Notes under the pieces: generated by a model
The model's input: the letters and a program-made list of their open reading frames with translations, nothing else
The model's database searches: none
Told to the model about the DNA's origin: nothing
Translations under genes and position numbers: made by a program
Source: Gilliamella sp. App6-5
GTDB taxonomy: Bacteria > Pseudomonadota > Gammaproteobacteria > Enterobacterales > Orbaceae
Reading direction: 5' to 3'
Assembly: GCF_001690525.1 (NCBI RefSeq)
Contig: NZ_LZGT01000074.1
Span: 36,662-100,661 of the forward strand
Length of the DNA stretch: 64,000 bases
In this document: in pieces, positions 1 to 10,362 of the stretch
How positions within the stretch are numbered: position 1 is the first letter of the stretch
Layout: each line of letters starts with the position of its first letter

Positions 1-1
1 A

Positions 2-1072
2 TATGATGATCTTGTGATTAGAGAAGCCATTTTACGTGAAATTTTACGTGGTGGTCAGATTTATTATTTACACAATGACATCTCTGATATCGAAAAAGTC
101 AGCGAAAAACTGGCAGAACTGGTGCCCGAAGCACGCATTACCATTGGACATGGGCAAATGCATGAACGCGACTTAGAACGTGTGATGAATGACTTTCATC
201 ATCAACGCTTTAACATACTTGTTTGTACTACCATTGTTGAAACCGGTATCGACATCCCTAACGCCAATACTATTATTATTGATCGTGCCGATAAATTCGG
301 TTTAGCTCAGTTGCATCAACTCAGGGGGCGAGTTGGACGTTCTTACCATCAAGCCTATGCTTATTTATTAACGCCACACCCTAAATTACTCACTAAAGAT
401 GCTAAAAAGCGCTTAGATGCGATCGCCTCCCTAGAAGATTTAGGTGCAGGTTTTGCCTTAGCTACGCACGATCTTGAAATTCGGGGTGCAGGCGAGCTAT
501 TAGGTAGTGATCAAAGTGGACAAATTGAAACTATTGGCTTTAACCTTTATATTGAACTGCTTGATGATGCGGTCAAATCACTAAAAGAAGGCAAAGAACC
601 CACACTGGAATCATTACTTAATAGCCAACAAACCGAAGTAGAATTAAGATTGCCAACATTAATCCCTGATGACTTTATTCCCGATGTCAATACACGCTTA
701 TCACTATATAAACGTATTGCAAGCATCACCGATCTTGCCGAACTCACTGACATTCAAGTCGAAATGCGTGATCGCTTTGGTCAATTACCCGATGCCGTGC
801 TGTTTTTATTAGAAACCACCAAAATCCGTTATCATGCAAGCCAATTGGGCATTACCAAAATCGAATTTGGTGAAAAAGGCGGTTATATTGAATTTGGGAG
901 TGACAACAAGGTATCGGTCGATTATTTAATTGAAATAATTCAAAAAGAACCAAAAAATTATCGCCTAGAAAATTCAAATCGATTAAAATTACAAAAATCA
1001 GAATTACAACGCATCGATCGCATTGAATATATTAAAAATTTATTGGTTGATTTTGCAAAACATCAAGAATAA
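2..1072 (+). CDS. mfd: Transcription-repair coupling factor Mfd, C-terminal part
   Basis: C-terminal third of Mfd, the ATP-dependent translocase that removes RNA polymerase stalled at DNA lesions and recruits UvrA. The frame is open to the window edge (it reads YDDLVIREAILREIL), so the gene is cut by the window and the GTG at 14 is not a start. Visible are superfamily 2 helicase motifs V and VI (VETGIDIPNANTIIIDRAD and QLRGRVGRS), then the translocation region with EIRGAGELLGSDQSG, and a C-terminal TRCF domain (about residues 210-350) that masks the UvrA-binding surface. The final ~160 bp are repeated, decayed, at 2752-2918. Identification is secure. Confidence 0.97.
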   Translation, partial: YDDLVIREAILREILRGGQIYYLHNDISDIEKVSEKLAELVPEARITIGHGQMHERDLERVMNDFHHQRFNILVCTTIVETGIDIPNANTIIIDRADKFGLAQLHQLRGRVGRSYHQAYAYLLTPHPKLLTKDAKKRLDAIASLEDLGAGFALATHDLEIRGAGELLGSDQSGQIETIGFNLYIELLDDAVKSLKEGKEPTLESLLNSQQTEVELRLPTLIPDDFIPDVNTRLSLYKRIASITDLAELTDIQVEMRDRFGQLPDAVLFLLETTKIRYHASQLGITKIEFGEKGGYIEFGSDNKVSVDYLIEIIQKEPKNYRLENSNRLKLQKSELQRIDRIEYIKNLLVDFAKHQE

Positions 1073-1108
1073 TATTTTGAAATATCATGAATAATTAAGA
1101 GAATCATA

Positions 1109-2617
1109 ATGAAAAAAAGCACGCTTGCTATAGGAATCATTGCTGTATTGGGTATCGTTTATGTAGGTACATCATGGTACACTGGTAACATGATTGAAGA
1201 TCATATCGACAACCAATTAGCCCAAGTCACAAACAAAGTTAATCAGATTCAAGACCTTTTCACATTTTCCGTTACGAAAAGTCATTATGAAAAGGGTACC
1301 TTTTCAACTAAAGTACACCTAACTGTGACAGTGTCACCAAATGAATCTACTATCCAAGATGCTACCCCAAAAACCTTATTTGATGACGATGTCACTATCC
1401 ATCATGGCCCCTTCCCTATTGCTGCGCTTGCCAAAGGGACTTTTTCCCCACAAATGGCTTGGTTAGAATATGAAATGAGCCAACAAGCTAATCCAACGCT
1501 TTGGAAACTAGCCGGCAATCGGCCGTTTATTAGTGGGCATACAGGTATGAGTTATGGCGAATATATCACCGTTAAACTTGCAAGCAAAGCGATTAAAGCC
1601 TCGCAAAACGAAATCCCAACCATTCATGATAGTATCTTAGATATCAGTAACGGCAGTTATACATTTAGTAGCTATACCAATGGTTCTGATATCAAGGCGG
1701 AAATCAAACTGGATAAATTAGTTTTTCTTTCTGACGATACCCATTTTAACTTTGATGACTTTAATCTGTCATTAAAGCCACTCAGTACAACAGAAGACAT
1801 CGATTATGAATTGAATATTGGCAATATTAAATACAGTTTTGATAGTTTTATCTCAAAAGGGAATTTTGATGTCAACAATTTCAAATCCAAAGGTCGCGTT
1901 AACTACAAAAATCAAAATATTGATGAGCAAAGCAGTATTGATAAAATTACATTAAATATGAAATCATCCACCCCAAAAATCGAGTCGGTAATTATTAATA
2001 AAATCGTGATGAGTCAAAAAAATGTCTTAAATGACACCAACAATACGATTGAGGGTTCGCTTGTAAGTAGTATTGGTTCGATTATTTATGGTCAACAAAA
2101 TCTGGGCAATGGATCGCTTGATATTAACTTCAAGGGGGTTGATAAACAATTTTTCAATTATCAATTTAAAACACATGCTCCTGACATAAGTGAAAACGAC
2201 AAACATAATATCGAATTTTCGTTAAATAAATTCAATTGGCACAATGCTGGTGGCGATATCAATGTTAACTTTTTGTTTAATATATCAGATATTAATAACG
2301 CAGGTATTAATGAAAAAGATTACGACAAAATCAACACATTTAAATTCAAGCTTGAAGCACCATTTGACGTGTTAGCTCGTTTGTCAGCACAAATCGAAAA
2401 CCCTAACGCTAGCCATGTTACAGCAGAACAAATTGCAAAAGAAAACTTTGTAATCAAAACCAAATCAAAAAAGCTTTTTAGTCAATCCCCATTTTTTACC
2501 TTTAATAAAGATCAAACAGAAGGTTTCTATTCTGATGTGCAGTACACAAAAGGCAGTCAAAACGTAAATGTAAATGGGCAATTACTAGATAAAAAGGATT
2601 TTTTTAAAAATTTATAA
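1109..2617 (+). CDS. ydgA: YdgA-like DUF945 protein, copy 1
   Basis: A 502-residue protein of the YdgA/DUF945 family, envelope proteins of poorly defined function. It starts with a hydrophobic segment (residues 5-23, [18 protein letters not shown]) that is a signal anchor or uncleaved signal peptide; the rest is predicted exported. Family landmarks are the conserved HHGPFP segment near residue 100 and a C-terminal stretch rich in polar beta-type sequence. It starts at ATG 1109 after an AAGAGAATC ribosome site, 36 bp behind mfd. It is closely related to the next gene (2919-4202): N-termini and the C-terminal half align, but this copy has about 75 extra residues in the middle (roughly 205-280). 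Confidence 0.85.
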   Translation: MKKSTLAIGIIAVLGIVYVGTSWYTGNMIEDHIDNQLAQVTNKVNQIQDLFTFSVTKSHYEKGTFSTKVHLTVTVSPNESTIQDATPKTLFDDDVTIHHGPFPIAALAKGTFSPQMAWLEYEMSQQANPTLWKLAGNRPFISGHTGMSYGEYITVKLASKAIKASQNEIPTIHDSILDISNGSYTFSSYTNGSDIKAEIKLDKLVFLSDDTHFNFDDFNLSLKPLSTTEDIDYELNIGNIKYSFDSFISKGNFDVNNFKSKGRVNYKNQNIDEQSSIDKITLNMKSSTPKIESVIINKIVMSQKNVLNDTNNTIEGSLVSSIGSIIYGQQNLGNGSLDINFKGVDKQFFNYQFKTHAPDISENDKHNIEFSLNKFNWHNAGGDINVNFLFNISDINNAGINEKDYDKINTFKFKLEAPFDVLARLSAQIENPNASHVTAEQIAKENFVIKTKSKKLFSQSPFFTFNKDQTEGFYSDVQYTKGSQNVNVNGQLLDKKDFFKNL

Positions 2618-2751
2618 TTTGTTTTTGTAACACTCATATAGTTGTTATTTTGGTTAACTTGGCGATTACTTTAAACTCAAGCTTAATGGTTAATAATGTA
2701 TTCACTATAATACAGTAAGGTATCAATTTAAACTTGTGTTAAATGCGTTTT

Positions 2752-2884
2752 ACAAAAAGTCAAAAAACTATCGCCTAAAAAGCTCAAATCGATTAGAATT
2801 ATAAAAATCAGAATTACTATAAATCTATCGTATTGAATATATTAAAAATTTGTTGGCTGATTTTACAACTTATCAAAAATGATA
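2752..2884 (+). pseudogene. Duplicated remnant of the mfd 3' end
   Basis: This stretch repeats the end of mfd (about 941-1072) with scattered substitutions. Compare AATATATTAAAAATTTGTTG here with AATATATTAAAAATTTATTG in mfd. The match continues through the stop-codon area and the short spacer up to the ribosome site of the following ydgA copy (GAATAACTAAGAGAACTATA against GAATAATTAAGAGAATCATA). No start codon or intact frame remains. It marks the upstream junction of the tandem duplication that produced the second ydgA-like gene. Confidence 0.85.
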
Positions 2885-2918
2885 ATTTAAAATATAATGA
2901 ATAACTAAGAGAACTATA

Positions 2919-4202
2919 ATGAAAAAAAACACACTTGCTATAGGAATAATTGCTGTATTAGGGATTGCTTACGTAGGCACTGCATGGTACACCGGTAACA
3001 TGCTCGAAAATCATATCGACAATCAATTGGCACAAATCACAAACAAATTTAACCATAGTCAAGACGATTTTGTGGTGTCCGTGATAAAAAGTAATTATGA
3101 AAAGCATATCTTTTCAACTAAATTACATTTAACCGTTACAGCATCATTGCAAAATGCTACAGGAGAAAATGCTCAACCGGAAACCCTATTTGATGATGAT
3201 GTCACTATCCATCACGGTCCCTTCCCTGTTGCAGCTCTAGCCAAAGGAACCTTTGCCCCTCAGATGGCTTGGTTAGAATACGAAATGACCGAACAAGCCA
3301 ATCCAACACTTTGGAAACTATCGGGTAATCAGCCGTTTATTACTGGGCATGCAGGTATGAGTTATGGTGAATATATCACCGTTAAATTAGCAAGCAAAGC
3401 GATTAAGGTCACTCAAAACGAAATCCCATTCATTGATGGTGCATTTGAAATTGGAAAAGGTAATTACACCATTAGTAGCTATACCTCGGGCTCTGACATT
3501 TCAACTAAAGTTGAAATCGATAAAATTTCATTAACCTATCCTATATCATTAAGATCAAATCCTGTCTCGATTGTTATCAATAAATTTGTTATGGACCAAA
3601 AAAATGTCTTAAATAACGCCACCAACACCGTTGATGGTTCGTTTTTTAGTCGTGTTGATTCAATTATTTTTGGTCAACAAAATCTGGGTAATGGTTCATT
3701 AGATTTTGACTTTAAAGGTCTTGATAAACAACTTTTTAGCAATCAATTAGGAATGGATTATCCTGACTCCGGCAATACTAACAAAAAACACAATATCCAA
3801 TTTTCGTTGAATAAATTCAATTGGCATAATGCTGCCGGCGATCTTAATGCTAACCTAAAGTTTGATATTTCTGAAGTTGATAGCTCAGCCATTGATAAAG
3901 CTGATTACGAAAAAATCAATTCTCTTAAATTAAAGCTGGAAGCGCCATTTGATGTGTTAGCTCATTTGTCAGCGCAAATTGAAAACGCTAATGCTAACGA
4001 AGTAACACCAGCACAAGTTGCTAAAGCAAAACAAAATCTACAATTTATGTCGGCATTTTTAGTCAGTAACGCTAAATTTTTAACTTTAAGCAATGACAAA
4101 ACTCAAGGTATCTATTCTGATGTTAGCCTAACCAAAGATAGTAACGAAGTTAGCGTAAATGGAAAAACAATGACAAAAGAAGAATTCTTTGATCACTTAT
4201 AG
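2919..4202 (+). CDS. ydgA: YdgA-like DUF945 protein, copy 2
   Basis: A 427-residue paralogue of the preceding gene in the YdgA/DUF945 family. The N-terminal signal anchor (residues 5-23) is nearly identical to copy 1, and HHGPFP is retained near residue 97. The C-terminal half carries the same landmarks ([54 protein letters not shown]). Relative to copy 1 it lacks the middle insert of about 75 residues. The upstream region is a copy of the mfd-ydgA junction, so it arose by local tandem duplication. It is followed by a clear terminator at 4233. Function unknown; envelope location inferred from the signal anchor. Confidence 0.85.
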
Positions 4203-4232
4203 CTCGCCAATTGCTTTATCAAACTAACCTAT

Positions 4233-4264
4233 TCCGCCTATTATTCAGGCGGATTTTTATTTTT
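4233..4264 (+). terminator. Rho-independent terminator after ydgA copy 2
   Basis: Stem TCCGCCT / AGGCGGA with a 7-nt loop (4240-4246), followed immediately by a T-rich tract. It sits 31 bp past the ydgA stop codon. Confidence 0.85.
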
Positions 4265-4288
4265 ATAACTAAAACAAAAAGTATACTT

Positions 4289-4509
4289 ATGAATATAAGT
4301 TCATCATCTATAACCGAAAACCAATTCAAACGCACCATGAAAACTCGACATCTTATTATGCTATCACTTGGTGGCGTTATTGGTACGGGTCTTTTTTTAA
4401 CACTGGCTACATTATTGCTACCGCAGATGCAATTGGCACAATTATCGCATATTTAATTGGTGCATTAGTGGTCTACCTAGTCATGTTATGCCTTGATCAT
4501 TTTTTCTAG
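4289..4509 (+). pseudogene. N-terminal remnant of an amino acid permease (MmuP-like)
   Basis: Translation from ATG 4289 gives [20 protein letters not shown] then TGLF, the opening of APC-family amino acid permeases and very like S-methylmethionine permease MmuP. The frame breaks in the T-run at 4392-4398. In the other frame the protein continues with [20 protein letters not shown] and LVVYLVMLC, then meets a TAG at 4507. Adding one T would restore the expected GLFFNTGYI. Only the first ~75 of ~460 residues survive, so the gene is dead whatever the state of the homopolymer. Confidence 0.8.
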
Positions 4510-4558
4510 TACGATGCCCTTCGCGGCTAAGAAAATAGCTAATGGAAATTGGATTGTT

Positions 4559-4587
4559 TTATTGGTGGTTTTATATACCACCAATAA
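4559..4587. terminator. Hairpin between converging transcription units
   Basis: Inverted repeat ATTGGTGG / CCACCAAT extended by two T-A pairs, 9-nt loop. It lies just past the stop of the leftward adhesin-like gene (4606) and after the permease remnant. It has no strong T-run, so terminator function is plausible but unproven. Confidence 0.45.
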
Positions 4588-4605
4588 TAGGTTTTATATG
4601 TCTTT

Positions 4606-6372
4606 TTATGGCGTAACACAGACAGCGCGATAAGTTGAGAAAGAAAAATCCCCGAAAACACGGGGTGCGCCAACATTCGATATTACCCACAATGCTTTTC
4701 CGTTATAACCACCACTTGATGACACATTTGCGCTCCAATACATATAGCTATCCCAATCGGTGCCAGTATAACCATTGCATTTGGATGCGCCACCAAAGCC
4801 TGCAGCATTCCAATCATTGACTATACATCCCCATTCATTCAATATTCCCCCTATCCATCTTCCTCCAGTTTGGTAACTCAATTGACGAAGAGCAGCCCAT
4901 TTCTCCCGTCCAGGTATCCCACCTAACCAACCAATGTCACTCCTATTAGTGTTCGTATAATCATTCATATCAGGTATTCGGTAACCACTACCTAAACTAC
5001 GACAATAATTCCTGACAGCCGTTTGAGCATCTGTACCATTTCCTGTTCCATTATATACAATCTTAGGCTGTGCTATATACCAGCGCATTAGCCTGAATTC
5101 ATATAATAATTTGCTTTTACTGCTATCTGCATACAGTCTAAAGGTTACAGGGTTAAAGCTTTTATCATTTGAGTTATAACGTGGTCCTTTTAACGTTATC
5201 TTCAAACCTGGTTCGCTATACCCATATGGTTTAGGTCCATAATACGAATGCCCCCATCTTGGCGTATTTTCGGTGCTTAGTATTAAACTGACATTCCCCC
5301 CTTCTTCTGCACTTACTATACTGCCATTGGCTGCTAATACTTCTGCTGGGGTTACACCTTCAAATAACAAATAAAAATACAACCCATGCGATCCTGTACT
5401 TGGAAAGTTATTTCTTTTTATGCTTGAATAATTTTCATAATTTCCACTATTTGATATGCTCAATACTTTGTATCCCTTCCAAGCAACCCATGTCTCACCA
5501 TTTGCATCTTCATCATGAGGACCGCCATAAGCAGTGTTATCATGAGCCAAATTTGGCTGTGCATATAATACTGAACAAGGGGTCATATTATTTCTATGCG
5601 GTTTAATATAATAAGTGTGCTCTATTGCATCAAAAGTACTTTTATTAGGTGAACCATACCGTGTTAATAATTCACCGGAGGTTGCTTTTATCGTTAATTG
5701 ATAATTTGCAGCACATGACGTACTTAATAATTTGGTTGGATTTGCTTTTACGTTTGCTGTTATATCGTTACCCATATTATCTTGCCACTTTACAGTTATA
5801 CTTCCTGTAGCACTTATATCACCATCGCCATCATCATCGCCCCAATAATTGTATGAAGTACCAATTAAACTATTTAAATCAATACTTGGGTAATAGCTAT
5901 TTCCTGATGTTGGTAGTGGCACCACTGTTTTTATATCACTAAACTTTTTTATACTTTGTGGTAGCTCTATCGGTTTTATAAGGCTTGATAAATCTTCATT
6001 TGCTTTTATCTCCATTTCATCTGCTAAGGTTATTGCAAGTAATGCTTCGGTGTTTTCTGCCTTAGTTAATCCACCATCAAAGGTTAGATATGGTGCATTA
6101 CCATTGATTACATTACTGGTTGTCGCACTTAAGGCATTTGCTATGTTGATATTGGCAGTTAAAAATAGGCTTATAACAATAAATAATAGTGTGATAGGAA
6201 AATAAGATAATAAAAACCTTGCAGGTTTTATAAGTAAATTTAAATTCGAATTTAATACTAAATGAAAAGATATTAGCGAATTAATAATGCTCACCACCAA
6301 TAAATTACGTCTCATTTTCAATCCGAAAAATAAACCCAAATGATGGCTAGCTATTAAACAACATTTTAACAT
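4606..6372 (-). CDS. Secreted adhesin-like protein 1 (DUF823/RatA-RatB-type C-terminus)
   Basis: 588 residues with a long N-terminal region ending in a hydrophobic export segment (about 45-75, ending NIANA). The next domain shares landmarks with the protein at 8823: I-G-AP-Y near the start, a GDDDGD acidic motif, a YQLTI strand and a YTIK/YYIK strand. A Lys-Trp/Arg-Trp strand precedes the C-terminal domain, which has paired Cys (NYCRSLGSGYRIP ... CIVNDW ... CNGYTG ... YRAVCVTP), a NEWG motif and a YWSAN motif. This resembles the C-terminal adhesin module of Salmonella RatA/RatB-type proteins (DUF823); that family call is from memory of motifs. Start is ATG 6372; MRRN (residue 20) is an alternative. 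It is preceded by a TTTTAA hexamer tract. Confidence 0.6.
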   Translation of the reverse strand: MLKCCLIASHHLGLFFGLKMRRNLLVVSIINSLISFHLVLNSNLNLLIKPARFLLSYFPITLLFIVISLFLTANINIANALSATTSNVINGNAPYLTFDGGLTKAENTEALLAITLADEMEIKANEDLSSLIKPIELPQSIKKFSDIKTVVPLPTSGNSYYPSIDLNSLIGTSYNYWGDDDGDGDISATGSITVKWQDNMGNDITANVKANPTKLLSTSCAANYQLTIKATSGELLTRYGSPNKSTFDAIEHTYYIKPHRNNMTPCSVLYAQPNLAHDNTAYGGPHDEDANGETWVAWKGYKVLSISNSGNYENYSSIKRNNFPSTGSHGLYFYLLFEGVTPAEVLAANGSIVSAEEGGNVSLILSTENTPRWGHSYYGPKPYGYSEPGLKITLKGPRYNSNDKSFNPVTFRLYADSSKSKLLYEFRLMRWYIAQPKIVYNGTGNGTDAQTAVRNYCRSLGSGYRIPDMNDYTNTNRSDIGWLGGIPGREKWAALRQLSYQTGGRWIGGILNEWGCIVNDWNAAGFGGASKCNGYTGTDWDSYMYWSANVSSSGGYNGKALWVISNVGAPRVFGDFSFSTYRAVCVTP

Positions 6373-6404
6373 GCTTCCGATTCCTTTTTCATGATATATA
6401 TTTG

Positions 6405-6433
6405 TTTTAATTTTAATTTTAATTTTAATTTTA
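6405..6433. repeat. TTTTAA hexanucleotide tandem repeat, 4.8 copies
   Basis: Four perfect TTTTAA units plus a partial one, 33 bp upstream of the start codon of the leftward adhesin-like gene. The reading frame of that gene is open through the tract (codons AAA ATT repeated) as far as a stop at 6439-6441, but it has no ATG there. The tract is therefore most likely in the 5' UTR or promoter, where copy changes would alter spacing rather than frame. Confidence 0.8.
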
Positions 6434-7110
6434 TATATTCAATATAAAGTATAAATAGATTAAACGGGTTTTGCAAATTTGAAATTAGGGAATTTGTTAA
6501 GGAGTGTAAAAAGATAATTATTGATTCACTAGGGCGCTTTTTGTCTGTGATGAAAATCCTGAGAATTTTGTCAAAAAGTTTCAGGTAACTATGTGTTTAA
6601 GTATAAAAAGTGATTGAGTATAAAATTTAAATTTTGTCAGGATTGCATTGTCGATACTTTTCAACAACAAATCAATAATCTTCAGATGTTGTAAAAGATT
6701 AGTGCATGTTACAATAAAAATTATTTATGTAGCGCATTGATTTTATTTAAATAATCTTAATCGCAATCAATGGGTTATACGGTATATCAAGTGATTATAT
6801 TTTTCCCCAATAAACCTGCAATCAAAGGTAAAATATATTTTAGGAATGCTTCACGTTTTTGACAGTAATTTGAGAAACGACTAACGTCTTGTAAATTTTA
6901 GGGAATTATTTTAATCATAAAATGTAAACATCACGAAATTTTATTATATTTTACAATATGTTAAGAATTAAATTAAATATACCCTTTCTAAATGCCGTTA
7001 TCTAAAACAAAGATCCTCAAAAATGATTAATTATGGCATAATGTGCGCCAATTTATATTTTCGCGACGTCATGCAAAGGCTAATTATTGCTTTTGAGCAA
7101 AACGCATTTT
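6434..7110. other. Long intergenic region between divergent adhesin-like gene and ybiT
   Basis: No credible gene on either strand. It holds one leftward copy of a dispersed motif (6563-6605; complement reads TAGTTACCTGAAACTTTTTG) also found at 17211, 56470, 56657 and 56867. An 18-mer at 6912-6929 (TAATCATAAAATGTAAAC) recurs at 17827-17844. It presumably contains the promoters for both flanking genes; no unambiguous -35/-10 pair was assigned. Confidence 0.5.
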
Positions 7111-7127
7111 AAAGAGAGTCAATTTTC

Positions 7128-8720
7128 GTGTTAAGTACAAATAACATCACAATGCAATTTGGCAGTAAGCCATTATTTGAAAACATCTCGGTTAAATTTG
7201 GCAACGGTAATCGTTATGGTCTAATCGGCGCTAATGGCAGTGGTAAATCTACCTTTATGAAAATTATTGGTGGCGATCTCGTGCCTACATCAGGTAATGT
7301 GGCTTTAGATCCACATGAAAGACTCGGTAAATTACGCCAAGATCAGTTTGCTTTTGAAGAATTTACTGTCCTTGATACCGTAATTATGGGACATACCGAA
7401 TTATGGCAGATCAAACAAGAACGGGATCGCATCTATGCACTCCCTGAAATGAGTGAAGAAGATGGCTTTAAAGTTGCTGATTTAGAAACCCAATATGCTG
7501 AAATGGATGGTTACAGTGCCGAATCTCGGGCTGGCGAATTATTATTAGGTGTTGGTATTCCAATTGAGCAACATTACGGATTAATGAGCGAAATCGCACC
7601 AGGTTGGAAGTTACGGGTATTATTAGCCCAAGCCCTATTTTCAAATCCAGATATCTTATTACTCGATGAACCAACCAATAACTTAGATATTGATACAATC
7701 CGCTGGCTTGAAGATACCTTAAATCAACGCGAAAGTACTATGATTATTATTTCGCATGACCGCCATTTTTTGAATATGGTCTGTACCCATATGGCAGATT
7801 TAGATTATGGTGAATTGCGCATCTATCCGGGTAACTACGACGATTACATGACCGCATCAACGCAAGCGAGAGAGCGTTTGTTAGCCGAAAATGCCAAAAA
7901 GAAAGCACAAATTAGTGAACTGCAATCGTTTGTTAGTCGCTTTAGTGCCAATGCATCAAAATCAAAACAAGCAACATCACGCGCAAGGCAAATTGAAAAA
8001 ATCAAACTTGAAGAAGTCAAAGCTTCTAGTCGACAAAATCCATTTATTCGTTTTGAGCAAGATAAAAAGCTATTTCGTAATGCGCTTGTTGTTGAAGACC
8101 TTACCAAAGGATTTGACAATGGCCCTCTTTTTAAAAATCTTAAGCTCATGGTTGAAGTGGGCGAAAAAGTTGCTATTTTAGGGACTAATGGTATTGGTAA
8201 AACCACATTATTAAAAACGCTAATGGGCGAACTAACTCCTGAGCAAGGCGATATAAAATGGTCTGAAAACGCAAATATTGGTTATTATGCGCAGGATCAT
8301 GAATACGAATTTGAAGGCGATTTAACGGTATTTGACTGGATGAGCCAATGGAAACAACCAAACGACGATGAACAAGCCGTGCGTAGTATTCTAGGTCGAT
8401 TATTATTTTCACAAGACGATATTAAAAAACAAGTTAAGGTCTTATCTGGTGGTGAAAAAGGACGTATGTTATTTGGTAAATTGATGATGCAACGTCCTAA
8501 TATTATTGTTATGGACGAACCAACTAACCATTTAGATATGGAATCTATCGAATCACTCAATATGGCATTAGAGCTTTATCAAGGTACGCTATTTTTTGTT
8601 TCGCACGACCGTGAATTTGTTAGCTCACTGGCAACACGCATTGTTGAAATCACCCCAGAAAAAGTAATTGATTATACGGGTAATTATGAAGATTACTTGC
8701 GTAGTCAAGGAATTGAATAA
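7128..8720 (+). CDS. ybiT: ABC-F family ATPase YbiT
   Basis: 530-residue duplicated ATP-binding cassette protein without membrane segments. Two nucleotide-binding domains each carry Walker A (GANGSGKST near residue 37; GTNGIGKTT near 353) and Walker B ([24 protein letters not shown]). They are joined by a charged linker (residues ~245-310, rich in Lys/Arg/Ala) typical of ABC-F translation factors. Length and the SEIAPGW signature-region variant fit YbiT, a ribosome-associated ABC-F with a proposed role in rescuing stalled translation. It starts at GTG 7128 after AAAGAGAG. It is monocistronic, ending at the terminator at 8736. Confidence 0.93.
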   Translation: MLSTNNITMQFGSKPLFENISVKFGNGNRYGLIGANGSGKSTFMKIIGGDLVPTSGNVALDPHERLGKLRQDQFAFEEFTVLDTVIMGHTELWQIKQERDRIYALPEMSEEDGFKVADLETQYAEMDGYSAESRAGELLLGVGIPIEQHYGLMSEIAPGWKLRVLLAQALFSNPDILLLDEPTNNLDIDTIRWLEDTLNQRESTMIIISHDRHFLNMVCTHMADLDYGELRIYPGNYDDYMTASTQARERLLAENAKKKAQISELQSFVSRFSANASKSKQATSRARQIEKIKLEEVKASSRQNPFIRFEQDKKLFRNALVVEDLTKGFDNGPLFKNLKLMVEVGEKVAILGTNGIGKTTLLKTLMGELTPEQGDIKWSENANIGYYAQDHEYEFEGDLTVFDWMSQWKQPNDDEQAVRSILGRLLFSQDDIKKQVKVLSGGEKGRMLFGKLMMQRPNIIVMDEPTNHLDMESIESLNMALELYQGTLFFVSHDREFVSSLATRIVEITPEKVIDYTGNYEDYLRSQGIE

Positions 8721-8735
8721 TCATTCATTAATAAA

Positions 8736-8770
8736 AATAGCCACAAATACCAATGTGGCTATTTTTTTGG
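8736..8770 (+). terminator. Rho-independent terminator of ybiT
   Basis: Perfect 10-bp stem AATAGCCACA / TGTGGCTATT with an 8-nt loop followed by a run of T. It lies 15 bp after the stop codon. Confidence 0.92.
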
Positions 8771-8822
8771 TTACCAATAATTTTTATTGTTTCACTCTAC
8801 GATAAAATATTATTTATCATTA

Positions 8823-10280
8823 CTATTTTCGACAAACTGGAGTGCAACCATCATATTTAAGCAAATTATAACCTACATAACCGCTTTCCCTATCAATACC
8901 AAATATAAGCGCATTTGTATATACCTGACTACTCCACGTACATCCAACAGATGCTCCAAAACCACTATTAGGGTATCCTTTATATAAATTTCCCCATTCT
9001 CCGTAAAATGTACCGTCAATATCTCGCGATAATCTTGCTTCTCGATTATGATACCATTCAGGAAATAGACCTATGCCATGCCCGGTTACGGCAGTTGCTG
9101 CGCTAGGTGCATTGGTTAATTCACTTGGCGAATAAAAATAACTTGCCGCTTCTTCTGCACTAATCATCCCTAAATCACGTCCAGCACAAGCATTAGCTGC
9201 AGGGAAAATACCATTTCCAGTATCTAAATACTGCTCTGTTTTATATGGTGTTGGAGGAAGTGCGCGTATCCATTTATTAATGGTAAAAGAATAAATAGAC
9301 GTTTTTGAAGGCGTTATTATATTGGGTTTTGTCCTTGCTGTTAAGATTACATTAAAAGGTAAATTGGGATGAACAGATGAATTAAAGGTAACAACACCTT
9401 CACTTCCTGCTACATTACTTATCGAAACTAAATTCGGATTACTTGATGTATAAATATAATCACTCTGTTCGTTACTCATTCTTAAAGTAAATTTTGCTTG
9501 ATCAAAAGCCGTTGTCGGAAACTTAGTAGAAGCCAAAGCAGAAAACCCTTCATTAGGGAAGAAAACTTTAGGGTTATAACCGCCAATAAATTTGCAATTT
9601 GTCGTATTGGTACAAGTATTTTTGTCAATGCCAGAAGCATCATAAATTTGTAAACTAGCAGGCTTTATATAACAAATTTTGAAATCATCAACTTTTATTG
9701 TATATGTTTTGCTAAGACTGCCATAAGCATGTTCAAATGGTATGCCATATTGAGATTGCGCTTTAATATTATCAGCGCTAATCGTCAATTGATATGGGCT
9801 TTTACATGAATCTAAATTGTTTTTTAATTCATCAGCAGATAACGTTCTTATCGTACCATCTGGCTGTCGATAACGCCAAGTAGCAGTTAATGTACCAGTT
9901 ATTCCCATAGTTAAATGAGCGAAATCACCATCATCATCACCATAACTTACCCCCACAACATTTGATAAGTGATTTGGTTGTCCATCAGCAACAACTTTCG
10001 TAATAAATTGATTAAATTTGTCCCCATCATGCGCATAAATTACTTTGTTCATCGAGGGATCAATGACTACGGAACCAGAGGAACTATCGGATTTTTGAAA
10101 ACTTAATAAATCAGCTAACTCATTAATAGCAGAACCATTTAATTTGATATAAGGAGCAGAACCTTCAATTGTTTTTATTGTCTTTGTAGATAAAGCAGCA
10201 TGACTATTAGTAATAGCTAATAATGTCATAAAAACTAAAAAGATGAAATTTATCACCTCAATTTTTTGTACTTTTATCAA
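8823..10280 (-). CDS. Secreted adhesin-like protein 2, probably phase-variable (currently OFF)
   Basis: Homologue of the gene at 4606 and distantly of that at 33044. Residues ~12-28 form a hydrophobic export segment ending NSHAA. Then come I-G-SAPYI, the GDDDGD motif, YQLTI and a TYTIK strand. An Ig-like stretch with YTSSNPNLVSI follows, then an NKWIR strand and the C-terminal module with Cys pairs, GEWGNLYKG, a WSSQ motif and a terminal CTPVCRK. The only start on the gene side of the repeat is TTG at 10280, with no ribosome site. The frame stays open upstream through a (CAACA)17 tract and is blocked by a stop at 10470-10472. The likely true start is ATG 10482, in frame only with 15 or 18 repeat copies. 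With 18 copies the protein would be about 554 residues. Confidence 0.65.
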   Translation of the reverse strand: MIKVQKIEVINFIFLVFMTLLAITNSHAALSTKTIKTIEGSAPYIKLNGSAINELADLLSFQKSDSSSGSVVIDPSMNKVIYAHDGDKFNQFITKVVADGQPNHLSNVVGVSYGDDDGDFAHLTMGITGTLTATWRYRQPDGTIRTLSADELKNNLDSCKSPYQLTISADNIKAQSQYGIPFEHAYGSLSKTYTIKVDDFKICYIKPASLQIYDASGIDKNTCTNTTNCKFIGGYNPKVFFPNEGFSALASTKFPTTAFDQAKFTLRMSNEQSDYIYTSSNPNLVSISNVAGSEGVVTFNSSVHPNLPFNVILTARTKPNIITPSKTSIYSFTINKWIRALPPTPYKTEQYLDTGNGIFPAANACAGRDLGMISAEEAASYFYSPSELTNAPSAATAVTGHGIGLFPEWYHNREARLSRDIDGTFYGEWGNLYKGYPNSGFGASVGCTWSSQVYTNALIFGIDRESGYVGYNLLKYDGCTPVCRK

Positions 10281-10362
10281 TTTAAGATCATAAATAATGT
10301 ATTTATGGTGATTTTTATAAACAAATAATAAATTTTCGAGGGACTTGCTTGGTAATATTCTT

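Noticed and set aside
7844..8206. 120-residue minus-strand ORF inside ybiT
   Set aside because: Antisense shadow of an ABC-F coding sequence; no ribosome site and no family resemblance.
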